Of a stretch of DNA of 64,000 nucleotides, positions 26,082-34,330 are shown piece by piece; position 1 is the stretch's first letter; every line of letters starts with the position of its first letter. Source of the DNA: Hyphomicrobium sp. Lineage in GTDB: Bacteria; Pseudomonadota; Alphaproteobacteria; Rhizobiales; Hyphomicrobiaceae. The notes under the pieces are model-generated. The model saw only the letters and a program-made list of their open reading frames with translations, was not told the DNA's origin and did not search any database. The DNA lies in NCBI RefSeq assembly GCF_009026145.1, contig NZ_WBUE01000005.1:124001-188000 (forward strand). The letters run 5' to 3'. A program made the translations under genes and the position numbers.

Positions 26082-27134
26082 ATGGATTGGATCAAAACCG
26101 CTTGCCCCGAGGCTTCGGCGGCGCACCGCATGGCCGCCGAGGCGCGCCAGAATGCGTTGACCAAGCCGGCGGGCTCGCTGGGGGTGCTGGAGTCGCTGGC
26201 GATCCGCCTCGCGGCGCTGCAGGCAACCGGCCGCCCGCGTGCCACGACGGCGCCCATCGTCCTGTTCGCCGGCGATCACGGCATCACCGCGCAGGGTGTC
26301 TCCGCCTACCCTGCAGATGTGACGGTGCAGATGCTGCACAACTTCGCCAGCGGCGGAGCGGCGATAGCGGTGCTGGCGCGCGAGCTCGGCGTTTCGCTCA
26401 CTGTCGTTGACGCCGGCACCCTGGCCGCGTCCGATATCTCCGGTGTGACGACTGACAAGCCACGCCGGGGCACGCGCGATTTTTCGCGCGAGCCGGCGAT
26501 GACGAGCGAAGAGGTGGGTTTCGCGCTCGCAGCCGGGCGGCGCGCGGTGCAGCGAGCCATCGGAGAGGGCGCCGACCTCGTCGTACTCGGCGAGATGGGG
26601 ATCGGCAACACGACCGCTGCCGCCGCCATCGCCACCGCGCTGCTCGGCGCCCGCGCCCAGGATCTGGTCGGTGCCGGCACCGGGCTCGACAGCGAGGGTA
26701 TGAGCCGCAAGGCGCGCGTCATAGACGTGGCGCTGAGCAAGCATGGCCTCGATGCCGGTGCGCCGTCCGCGCTCAGCGTGCTCACGTGCGTCGGCGGCCT
26801 GGAGATCGCTGCACTGGTCGGCGCCATGATCGCCGCGGCGCAGACCCGCGTGCCGGTGCTGGTCGACGGGTTCATCGTCTCCGCGGCGGCGCTTGCAGCC
26901 GTGGGGGTCAACCCGTCGTGCGCGCCGTGGCTGATCTACTCGCACCGCTCGCTGGAACGCGGCCACCGCCTCGTGCTCGACGCGCTCGCTGCCGAGCCGA
27001 TCCTCGATCTCAAGCTGCGGCTCGGCGAGGGCTCCGGCGCCGCGCTGGCGCTCCCGATCCTGCGGCTCGCTTGCGCGCTGCACGCACAAATGGCGACGTT
27101 TGCCGAGGCGCGCATCTCCGGCCCGGCGCCATGA
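26082..27134 (+). CDS. cobT: Nicotinate-nucleotide-dimethylbenzimidazole phosphoribosyltransferase
   Basis: 350 aa from ATG 26082. It activates 5,6-dimethylbenzimidazole to alpha-ribazole phosphate for the lower ligand of cobalamin. Seen: NALTKPAGSLGVLE, FAGDHGITAQGVSAYP, LVVLGEMGIGNTTAAAA and SHRSLERGHRLVLDAL, whose Glu is the catalytic base in the family. The stop overlaps the start of the phosphatase gene (ATGA). BluB, which makes its substrate, is 4 kb downstream. No cobalamin riboswitch is recognisable upstream. Confidence 0.95.
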   Translation: MDWIKTACPEASAAHRMAAEARQNALTKPAGSLGVLESLAIRLAALQATGRPRATTAPIVLFAGDHGITAQGVSAYPADVTVQMLHNFASGGAAIAVLARELGVSLTVVDAGTLAASDISGVTTDKPRRGTRDFSREPAMTSEEVGFALAAGRRAVQRAIGEGADLVVLGEMGIGNTTAAAAIATALLGARAQDLVGAGTGLDSEGMSRKARVIDVALSKHGLDAGAPSALSVLTCVGGLEIAALVGAMIAAAQTRVPVLVDGFIVSAAALAAVGVNPSCAPWLIYSHRSLERGHRLVLDALAAEPILDLKLRLGEGSGAALALPILRLACALHAQMATFAEARISGPAP

Positions 27135-27730
27135 CGCTCATCGATCTCATTCGACACGGCGAAACGGAAACGCCTGCGCGGCTGCTCGGCCGCACCGATC
27201 CCCCACTGTCGGAAGCCGGATGGGGGCAATTCGAGCGGCAGACGGCGGAGCGAGCCTGGGACGCCATCGTTTCATCGCCGCTCCAGCGCGCGCGCATGCC
27301 GGCGGCGCAACTGGCATCTGCGCGCGGCGTGGCGCTGCGTGTCGATAACGACTGGGCGGAGCTCGACTTTGGCGCGTGGGACGGTCGCGCACTGGACGAG
27401 CTGCAGGCCGACGCTGCCACGGCCGATGCTGTCGCCGCGCTCTACCAGCGGGCCGACGCCTCTGGCGCGCCGGGCGGCGAAAGCTGGAGTTGCCTGCAGG
27501 CGCGTGTCGCCCGCGCCATCGACCGTCTTCTCGGCGAGCCACTGGTCGCCAGCCTGCTCGTCGTCACGCACGCGGGGCCGATGCGCGCGGCCATCGCGCT
27601 TATTTGCGCCATACCATTCGCCAATCTTTGGACGTTCAGGATCGATCCTGGCACCCGCATTACCCTGCGCGCCGGCCGCGATCCGCGCGCCGGTCTATGG
27701 GGCGAGATCGTCGAGGTCGAGCAGCCATGA
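27131..27730 (+). CDS. cobC: Histidine phosphatase, probable alpha-ribazole phosphatase
   Basis: 199 aa. Phosphoglycerate-mutase-type fold: LIRHGETE with the phospho-accepting His, an arginine-containing SSPLQRARMPA, the ELDFGAWDGR acid motif and VVTHAGPMR. Its place between cobT and cobS, with ATGA overlaps at both ends, indicates removal of phosphate from alpha-ribazole 5'-phosphate or from cobalamin phosphate. The symbol follows the enterobacterial CobC; the name cobC is used for another protein in alphaproteobacteria. Confidence 0.85.
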   Translation: MTLIDLIRHGETETPARLLGRTDPPLSEAGWGQFERQTAERAWDAIVSSPLQRARMPAAQLASARGVALRVDNDWAELDFGAWDGRALDELQADAATADAVAALYQRADASGAPGGESWSCLQARVARAIDRLLGEPLVASLLVVTHAGPMRAAIALICAIPFANLWTFRIDPGTRITLRAGRDPRAGLWGEIVEVEQP

Positions 27731-28464
27731 GTGTCAACGCACAGATCCGCTCCTTTTCCCACGCGCTGCAGTTCCTCACGCGCTTGCCAGCGCCGCGCGT
27801 CGACGTATTCGACCCTGCCGATCTCTCGCGTTCGGCGCTGTGGTTTCCCGTTGTCGGCATCATCGTCGGTGCCATCCTCGCCGTCGCGCTGTGGCTCGGC
27901 GCCCTCGCCTCGCCCTGGATCGGCGCGCTGCTGGCACTCATCGCCTGGGTGTGGGTGACGGGCGGTCTGCACCTCGACGGCCTCGGAGATGTTGCCGACG
28001 CGCTCGCCGGCGCCCACCGCTCGCCGGAGCGCTTCCTGCAGATCCTGCGCGATCCGCACATCGGCGCCTTCGGCGCCATGGCCATCACCTTGCAGCTTAT
28101 CGCCAAGCTGGTGCTGCTCGCACAGATCGCCAGCCCACCGGCACTTATCCCCCTAATACTCGTCGCTGCCTGGGCACGCTTGGGGGCGCCGGTGTGGAGT
28201 CTTGCGGTACCGCCGCTGGCAGCCGGGTCGGGCGAGCGCTTTTCCTGGCAGATCGACGCGCGCGTCGTGGCCGCCGAGGCGGCCGTCCTGACGCTGCTCA
28301 GCGCCTATTTCGCACCCGTCCTGCTCGGGGCCCTGGTCGTCATCCCGGCCATCGCCGCTTACTGGCGCTATCGCCTCGGCGGACTGACGGGCGATTGCCT
28401 CGGCGCCAGCGTCGAAGTGACCGAGACGATCTTGCTCCTTCTCATCGCCGCGCGAATGGCATAG
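27727..28464 (+). CDS. cobS: Adenosylcobinamide-GDP ribazoletransferase (cobalamin synthase)
   Basis: 245 aa, about six helices. CobS signature motifs: ALQFLTRLPAPRVD near the start, WFPVVGIIVGA, and the metal-binding GGLHLDGLGDVADAL, followed by SPERFLQILRDPHIGAFG. It joins alpha-ribazole to GDP-cobinamide in the inner membrane, the last step of the nucleotide-loop assembly. The start overlaps the phosphatase stop by 4 bp. Confidence 0.95.
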   Translation: MSVNAQIRSFSHALQFLTRLPAPRVDVFDPADLSRSALWFPVVGIIVGAILAVALWLGALASPWIGALLALIAWVWVTGGLHLDGLGDVADALAGAHRSPERFLQILRDPHIGAFGAMAITLQLIAKLVLLAQIASPPALIPLILVAAWARLGAPVWSLAVPPLAAGSGERFSWQIDARVVAAEAAVLTLLSAYFAPVLLGALVVIPAIAAYWRYRLGGLTGDCLGASVEVTETILLLLIAARMA

Positions 28465-28523
28465 CTTCCGCCCGAGAGCGCGTCGCGCGCCGCACATTCA
28501 CGCCTGGGATAGGGGATCGGGAC

Positions 28524-29072
28524 ATGCAATTTTCCGCCAATGGCGCCGAGCGCCGCCTGTTGTGGATCGGGCTGCTGACGGTGGCGACCCTTTTGATGAC
28601 GGGCGTTTTCGCCTGCGCCGTTCCTTTTGCTGCGCTGGCCGCCCTCGCCGCTTTCGACACCGACCGCCGCGACGGCCTTTTGCTCATTGGCGCCGTGTGG
28701 CTCGCCAATCAGGTCTATGGCTTCGCCGTTCTCGGCTACCCGATGGAGGCGCAGGCTTACTATTGGGGCCTCGCCATGGGTCTCGGCGCCGTTGCCGCCT
28801 ACTACGCGGCCCGCGCAGCGGTCACCTACTTGGCTCCCATGGGTGCGCTCATCGCTATCATCGTGTCACTGCCCGTCGCCTTCCTTGCCTATGAAGCAGT
28901 CATCTATGCCGCAAGCCTTGTTCTCACCAACGGCGAGGGCGCATTCAACACCGACGTCGTCGCCTATGTGAGCCTCGTCGAGGTCGTCGCGTTCCTGGGG
29001 CTGCTGATTACACATCGCCTGGCGGTCGCCGTCGGCCTCGTCGCGCCGAACGCCATCGAGGGCAGCGCCTAG
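28524..29072 (+). CDS. Unknown polytopic membrane protein in the cobalamin cluster
   Basis: 182 aa from ATG 28524, five or six hydrophobic segments, for example LLWIGLLTVATLLMTGVF, GLAMGLGAVAAYYAARA and GALIAIIVSLPVAFLAYEAV. No His-rich loop or other metal motif that would mark a known cobalt transporter (CbtA/CbtB, CbiM) is seen. It is 59 bp after cobS and convergent with cobP. A role in cobalamin or cobalt handling is only suggested by position. Confidence 0.7.
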   Translation: MQFSANGAERRLLWIGLLTVATLLMTGVFACAVPFAALAALAAFDTDRRDGLLLIGAVWLANQVYGFAVLGYPMEAQAYYWGLAMGLGAVAAYYAARAAVTYLAPMGALIAIIVSLPVAFLAYEAVIYAASLVLTNGEGAFNTDVVAYVSLVEVVAFLGLLITHRLAVAVGLVAPNAIEGSA

Positions 29073-29081
29073 CCGGCGGAC

Positions 29082-29597
29082 TTACTTCAAGCTGAGGGGT
29101 AGGCCGGCGGCCATAAAGACGACGCGGTCGGCCGCCGCGGCGACACGTTGATTGAGCCGGCCCTGCGCATCGCGAAAGGCGCGCCCGAGCGGCGTCTCGG
29201 GCACGATGCCGAGCCCAACCTCGTTCGACACGACGACGAGCGGGCCAGGGGCGCTCCCCAGCGCGGCCAGCAGCCGTTCACTTTCCACCTCGACGTCGCG
29301 CCCGGCGAACATCACATTGCTCAACCACAGCGTCAGGCAATCGATGAGCGCCGCCCCCGGGAGCCCGCCAATGGCGCCCAACAAGTCGAGCGGTGCGTCG
29401 AGCGTGTGCCAATCCGCGCCGCGGCGGTCGCGGTGATGGGCGATGCGCTCGCGCATTTCGTCGTCCAGAGCTTCCGCCGTCGCCACATAGGTCCACGGCG
29501 GGTCAGCGCGCAACACAAGCTCCTCGGCGTAGCGGCTTTTGCCCGAGCGCGCGCCGCCGAGCACCAGGGTCAGACGGGGCAACGGCGCGTCGGTCAT
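29082..29597 (-). CDS. cobP: Adenosylcobinamide kinase/guanylyltransferase
   Basis: 171 aa. The P-loop LGGARSGKSRYAEEL, the guanylylated-His region IAHHRDRRGADW, DCLTLWLSNV, VVVSNEVGLGIVPE and the closing GLPLSLK are all CobP/CobU marks. It phosphorylates adenosylcobinamide and transfers GMP to it, making the CobS substrate. It runs against the cobT-cobS row and is divergent from cobB. Confidence 0.95.
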   Translation of the reverse strand: MTDAPLPRLTLVLGGARSGKSRYAEELVLRADPPWTYVATAEALDDEMRERIAHHRDRRGADWHTLDAPLDLLGAIGGLPGAALIDCLTLWLSNVMFAGRDVEVESERLLAALGSAPGPLVVVSNEVGLGIVPETPLGRAFRDAQGRLNQRVAAAADRVVFMAAGLPLSLK

Positions 29598-29733
29598 GGG
29601 GGCAAATTCGGTTGACGGGGGAAGTGGCCAACTCTTATCAAACCGGCCACGCCTCCCCGCAAGGGGAATGAGCAGTTGCGCAACCGGCTCCGGGGCTTAG
29701 GCCTTTGGTGCCGCACCATCCGGGCCACAGCCG

Positions 29734-31041
29734 ATGTCCGCCATCCCGCGCGGCCTGATCATCGCGGCGCCCGCATCGGGCGTCGGCAAGACGACGGTGA
29801 CCCTCGGCCTATTGCGCGCCCTGCGCCGCCGCGGCGTCGCCGTGCAGCCCTATAAGTGCGGCCCCGACTATATCGATACGGGCTTCCACAGCGCCGCCGC
29901 CGGGCGCACGAGCTTCAATCTCGACACCTGGGCCATGCGCCGGCACTTCATTGCGCACCTGCTGCACAGCACGGCGGTCGGGGCTGAAGTCTGCCTCGCC
30001 GAAGGCGTGATGGGCCTGTTCGACGGCGCCGGCACGCGCGGAGCGTGCGGCGATGGCTCTACCGGCGATCTGGCAGCGCTCACCGGCTGGCCGGTCGTGT
30101 TGGTGCTCGACGTCGGCGCGCAGGCGGAAACCGCCGCGGCCGTGGCTCTCGGTCTGAAGACCTACCGCCGCGACGTCGCGTTCGCCGGCGTCATACTCAA
30201 CATGGTCGGCGGTCCGGGGCATGCGGCGCTGATCGCCGCGCCGATGGCCCGCATCGGCATGCCGGTCCTCGGGGCGGTGCAGCGGCGCTCCGGCGTGGTG
30301 ATGCCCGAGCGCCATCTCGGCCTGGTGCAGGCTGACGAGACGTTGACACTCGATCAGCGTCTCGACGTTATCGCCGATACGATAAGCCAGGGTATCGACC
30401 TCGAAGCGCTGCTTGCCTCCGCGCGCCCGCTGCGCCTCGCACCAACCGCTGAGCCAACGGGGCTGCCCCCGCCGGGTCAGCGTATTGCACTCGCTCAGGA
30501 CCGCGCCTTCTCCTTCACGTACGCGCATATCCTCGCCGGCTGGCGCCGAGCGGGGGCCGAGATCGTCCCGTTCTCGCCGCTCGCCGATGAAACGCCGGCA
30601 GCCGATTGCGACGCGGTCTGGCTCCCCGGCGGCTACCCTGAGCTGCATGCGGAAGCCATCGCCCAAGCGCAGCGCTTTCGCACCGGCATGCACGCTGCCG
30701 CCGCGCGCGGGGTGGCGATCCACGGCGAATGCGGCGGCTACATGGTGCTGGGGACTGGCTTGGAGGATTCGAAGGGCGCACGCCACGAAATGCTTGGGCT
30801 GCTCGGCGCCGAAACCTCGTTCGCCTCGCCGCGCATGCATCTCGGCTACCGGCGCGCACGCCTGCACGCATCGGGCGCCGAACTCGTCGGGCACGAGTTC
30901 CACTTCGCAAGCCTGCTGGCCAACCCGGACGAGCCGCTCGCCGAAATTTGCGATGGCGCGGGGACGCCCGTGGCCGAGCAAGGCTCGCGCCGCGGCGCCG
31001 TCACCGGCACCTTCTTTCACGTCATCGACGCCGCGTCATGA
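29734..31041 (+). CDS. cobB: Cobyrinic/hydrogenobyrinic acid a,c-diamide synthase
   Basis: 435 aa. An N-terminal P-loop dethiobiotin-synthetase-like domain (IIAAPASGVGKTTVTLGLLRAL, KCGPDYIDTGFH, EGVMGLFDG) and a C-terminal class I amidotransferase-like domain with HGECGGYMVLG, whose Cys is the glutaminase nucleophile. It amidates two side chains of the corrin ring. In alphaproteobacteria that make B12 aerobically the substrate is hydrogenobyrinic acid, but the pathway branch cannot be told from this window. It overlaps bluB by 4 bp. Confidence 0.93.
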   Translation: MSAIPRGLIIAAPASGVGKTTVTLGLLRALRRRGVAVQPYKCGPDYIDTGFHSAAAGRTSFNLDTWAMRRHFIAHLLHSTAVGAEVCLAEGVMGLFDGAGTRGACGDGSTGDLAALTGWPVVLVLDVGAQAETAAAVALGLKTYRRDVAFAGVILNMVGGPGHAALIAAPMARIGMPVLGAVQRRSGVVMPERHLGLVQADETLTLDQRLDVIADTISQGIDLEALLASARPLRLAPTAEPTGLPPPGQRIALAQDRAFSFTYAHILAGWRRAGAEIVPFSPLADETPAADCDAVWLPGGYPELHAEAIAQAQRFRTGMHAAAARGVAIHGECGGYMVLGTGLEDSKGARHEMLGLLGAETSFASPRMHLGYRRARLHASGAELVGHEFHFASLLANPDEPLAEICDGAGTPVAEQGSRRGAVTGTFFHVIDAAS

Positions 31042-31694
31042 CCGGCGATCGCACAGGCACGCCGCCGCGTTTCGATGAGGCCTTCCGCGCCTGCTTGCGC
31101 GATCTCATCCACTGGCGGCGCGACGTGCGCCGCTTCAGGCCCGACCCCGTCGATCCGGCCCTCGTCCTATCGCTGATCGAGCTGGCGGCGCGCTCGCCTT
31201 CGGTCGGTTTCAGCCAGCCATGGCGTTTCGTGTTGGTGGAAAACGCAGAGCGGCGGGACGCCGTGCGCGCCTCTTTCGCCCGCGCCAATGCCGAGGCGCT
31301 GACAGCTTATGCCGGAGAGCGGCGCGGCCTCTATGCCAAGCTGAAGCTGGAAGGCCTGGAAGCCGCGCCCGTGCATCTCGCCGTATTGGCCGACGAGGAT
31401 ACGGCAGCGGGTGCCGGCCTCGGCAGCCGCACCATGCCGGAGACGCTGCGCTATTCCGTCGTCGGCGCCATTCAGACGCTGTGGCTCGCCGCGCGCGCGC
31501 ATGGGCTCGGGGTCGGCTGGGTGTCGATCATCGAGCCGGATGCCATCACTGCCATGCTCGACGTGCCGGAAGCCTGGAAGCTCGTCGCCTATCTGTGCAT
31601 CGGCTGGCCCGCCGAGGAGCATCTCGACCCCGAGCTCGAGCGCCACGGCTGGCAGCAGCGCATCGACATGGGGACGCTGATCCTGCGCCGTTGA
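31038..31694 (+). CDS. bluB: 5,6-dimethylbenzimidazole synthase
   Basis: 218 aa, nitroreductase-fold flavoenzyme. BluB marks: IHWRRDVRRFRPDPVD, ARSPSVGFSQPWRFVLV, the GLGSRTMPETLRYSVVGAIQ region and VGWVSIIEP. It destroys FMN with O2 to make the lower ligand used by CobT. It ends the cobB-bluB pair (ATGA overlap). Its presence implies aerobic growth. Confidence 0.93.
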   Translation: MTGDRTGTPPRFDEAFRACLRDLIHWRRDVRRFRPDPVDPALVLSLIELAARSPSVGFSQPWRFVLVENAERRDAVRASFARANAEALTAYAGERRGLYAKLKLEGLEAAPVHLAVLADEDTAAGAGLGSRTMPETLRYSVVGAIQTLWLAARAHGLGVGWVSIIEPDAITAMLDVPEAWKLVAYLCIGWPAEEHLDPELERHGWQQRIDMGTLILRR

Positions 31695-31767
31695 CCTCGG
31701 ACAAAGGGGCTGGGGCGTGAGTGGCTATTTTCAGCCTTGATTGCGAGGCTGCTCCGGGTGCCGACCA

Positions 31768-34326
31768 ATGACATCTCGCCGTCCCACGAAGCCCTATTGG
31801 TCGCAGAGCCAGGCGGAGCTGTTCGCGGAGCTCGCCACCTCCGGTTCCGGGCTGGCACAGGAAGATGCAATACGGCGTGTTGTCCGGTTCGGCGAGAACC
31901 GCGTAGCTGAGCAAAGGAGCGCCGGCGTGGCCGCCCTCCTTTTCCGCCAATACCAGAGCCCGCTGGTCCTCATCCTCATCTTTGGCGCGTTGGTCTCCCT
32001 GGCCCTCGGCGATTGGACGGATGCGTTGCTCATCCTTGCCATCGTCTTTGGCAGCACGCTGCTCGGATTTGCGCAGGAATACCGCGCCTCCGAAGCGCTG
32101 AAGCGATTGCGCGACAGGCTGGCGCTGCGCGTCAAGGTGCTGCGTGGTGGCCGAACGTGCACGATCGAGTCGCGCAAGGTCGTGCCGGGTGACGTGCTCC
32201 TGCTGTCGGCCGGCAATATCGTTCCGGCCGACGGTGTCGTTATCGCCGCGCGCGATTTTCTTGTCTCCCAGGCAGCGCTGACGGGCGAATCGTTCCCAGT
32301 CGAAAAGGCACCTGGTCTCAGCGTTCCGAATTCGGCGCTGCAGCAGCGCAGCAACGCGGTCTTTCTCGGCTCTTCGGTGCGCAGTGGAACCGCCCGGGTG
32401 TTGGTGACGCGCACCGGGCGAAACACCGAGTTCGCTGCCATCGCGGGGCGCCTCGCCGATGCCGAGCCGGTGACGGACTTCGAACGGGGCGTACGCCGCT
32501 TCGGCTACATGCTGACGCGCATCATGACTGGCATCGTTATTTTCGTCATCACTGTGAACCTACTGCTCGACCGCCCCCTGGTTGCCTCGCTGCTGTTCGC
32601 CGTGGCGCTTGCGGTCGGACTCACCCCGGAACTTCTGCCGGCAATCGTCAGCGTGACGTTGTCGGCCGGAGCCCGGCGCATGAGCAAGCGCGGTGTCATC
32701 GTGCGCCGGCTGGAGGCAATCGAGAATCTCGGCAGCATCGACGTACTTTGCACCGACAAGACGGGGACGCTGACGCGCGGAGTGGTCGAGTTGACCTCGA
32801 GCCTCGATCCGGGGGGCTCGCCATCCGACCTCGTCTTCCGCTACGCCGCTATCAACTCTTGCCTGGAGACTGGCATCGAGAACCCGCTCGATGCGGCCAT
32901 CGTCGAAAAAGCGCGGCGGCGTGGGGTCGGAACGAGCGATGTGCGCAAGGTCGACGAGATACCCTACGACTTCCTACGCAAGCGTCTCACCATCGTCGTC
33001 GACGACGGCAAGCCCGACGGCACGCATTTGATGCTCACCAAGGGTGCTTTCGACAACGTGATTTCCTGTTGCAAGGAAGTGGCAGGCCGCCCTGTCGGCC
33101 GCGAATTCGATGCGGCGCTGCTCGCTGGGCTGCAAGCCCTTTACGAGGCGCGAGGCGCCGAGGGCTACCGCGTGCTCGGCCTGGCCAGCCGGCGCATACA
33201 GGCACAGCCCGCCTACACCCGGGCCGATGAGAGCGACATGACGTTTGAAGGCTTTCTGCTCTTCTTCGACCCCCTGAAAGAGGACATTCAGGACGCGCTC
33301 ACCGACCTTTCGCGGCTGGGCATAGGCGTCAAGATCATCACCGGCGATAACCGTCATGTCGCGGAGCACGTCGCCAAGTCGATCGGGCTCGGCGGCGCAC
33401 GCATACTGACGGGACGACAACTCACCGAGACGAACGACGAAGCGTTGTGGCACCTTGCCGAGACGACGGATGTATTCGCCGAGCTCGACCCGCAGCAGAA
33501 AGAACGGATCGTGCGCGCTCTTCAGCACCGCGGCCATGCCGTCGGGTACATGGGGGATGGCATCAACGATGCGCCCGCCATGCACGTTGCCGATGTCGCC
33601 ATCTCCGTCGATCAGGCCGTGGACGTGGCGCGTGAAAGCGCCGACATCGTTCTTCTGCAGCGCGACCTGAATGTTCTGAGAGTCGGCGTGCTCGATGGCC
33701 GGCGCACCTTCGCCAATACCTTCAAGTACGTCGCCATTACTACCAGCGCCAACTTCGGCAACATGATCAGCATGGCGTTGGGGACGCTGATCGTGCCGTT
33801 CCTGCCGTTGCTGGCCAAGCAGATACTCATGAACAACTTTTTGTCGGACATCCCCGCGGTGGCGCTTTCGACGGACAACGTCGACCGCGGAGCAACTCAG
33901 CATGCGCAGCGCTGGGACATCGGCAGCATTCGGAGGTTCATGCTGGTATTCGGCCTCATGAGCACGGCGTTCGATCTGCTCACTTTCGCGTTGCTGCTCG
34001 AGGTGTTCGACGCATCAGAGCCGCTGTTTCAGACAACCTGGTTCGTCGTTTCGCTGCTGACCGAGCTCGCCGCGCTGCTCGTGTTGCGGACCCATCTGCC
34101 GGTCTGGCAGAGCCGTCCCAGCCGCCTGCTGGTGGCTTCGGCGGCGACCATCTCGGTGATCGCTGTCTGCCTACCGTTCGTGGACTTCGCCGCGCGCGGC
34201 TTCGGCTTCGTTCCTCTTCCCGCACATCTGCTGTTGTCGGCTCTTGCCATCGTCGCGCTGTATGCTGCGGTGACCGAGATCGCGAAGCGGCTGTTCTATG
34301 CCGAGCCATCGCGACGCCTGGGTTGA
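31768..34326 (+). CDS. mgtA: MgtA-like P3B Mg2+-transporting P-type ATPase
   Basis: 852 aa from ATG 31768. Order of P-ATPase motifs: ALTGESFPVEK (actuator), LTPELLPAIVS (helix M4, P3B style), LCTDKTGTLTRG with the phosphorylated Asp, ITGDNRHVAEHV and MGDGINDAPAM, and ten helices in all. The sequence between M4 and DKTGT (SAGARRMSKRGVIVRRLEAIENLGS) is closest to MgtA/MgtB rather than Ca2+ or Na+/K+ pumps. It imports Mg2+ across the inner membrane. No MgtL-like leader peptide is obvious in the 73 bp upstream. Confidence 0.88.
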   Translation: MTSRRPTKPYWSQSQAELFAELATSGSGLAQEDAIRRVVRFGENRVAEQRSAGVAALLFRQYQSPLVLILIFGALVSLALGDWTDALLILAIVFGSTLLGFAQEYRASEALKRLRDRLALRVKVLRGGRTCTIESRKVVPGDVLLLSAGNIVPADGVVIAARDFLVSQAALTGESFPVEKAPGLSVPNSALQQRSNAVFLGSSVRSGTARVLVTRTGRNTEFAAIAGRLADAEPVTDFERGVRRFGYMLTRIMTGIVIFVITVNLLLDRPLVASLLFAVALAVGLTPELLPAIVSVTLSAGARRMSKRGVIVRRLEAIENLGSIDVLCTDKTGTLTRGVVELTSSLDPGGSPSDLVFRYAAINSCLETGIENPLDAAIVEKARRRGVGTSDVRKVDEIPYDFLRKRLTIVVDDGKPDGTHLMLTKGAFDNVISCCKEVAGRPVGREFDAALLAGLQALYEARGAEGYRVLGLASRRIQAQPAYTRADESDMTFEGFLLFFDPLKEDIQDALTDLSRLGIGVKIITGDNRHVAEHVAKSIGLGGARILTGRQLTETNDEALWHLAETTDVFAELDPQQKERIVRALQHRGHAVGYMGDGINDAPAMHVADVAISVDQAVDVARESADIVLLQRDLNVLRVGVLDGRRTFANTFKYVAITTSANFGNMISMALGTLIVPFLPLLAKQILMNNFLSDIPAVALSTDNVDRGATQHAQRWDIGSIRRFMLVFGLMSTAFDLLTFALLLEVFDASEPLFQTTWFVVSLLTELAALLVLRTHLPVWQSRPSRLLVASAATISVIAVCLPFVDFAARGFGFVPLPAHLLLSALAIVALYAAVTEIAKRLFYAEPSRRLG

Positions 34327-34330
34327 GCCG

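Noticed and set aside
27339-29072. 577-codon plus-strand frame across the phosphatase, cobS and the next gene
   Set aside because: Only the part from ATG 28524 is protein-like; the upstream part is out of frame with cobC and cobS, which have clear family motifs.
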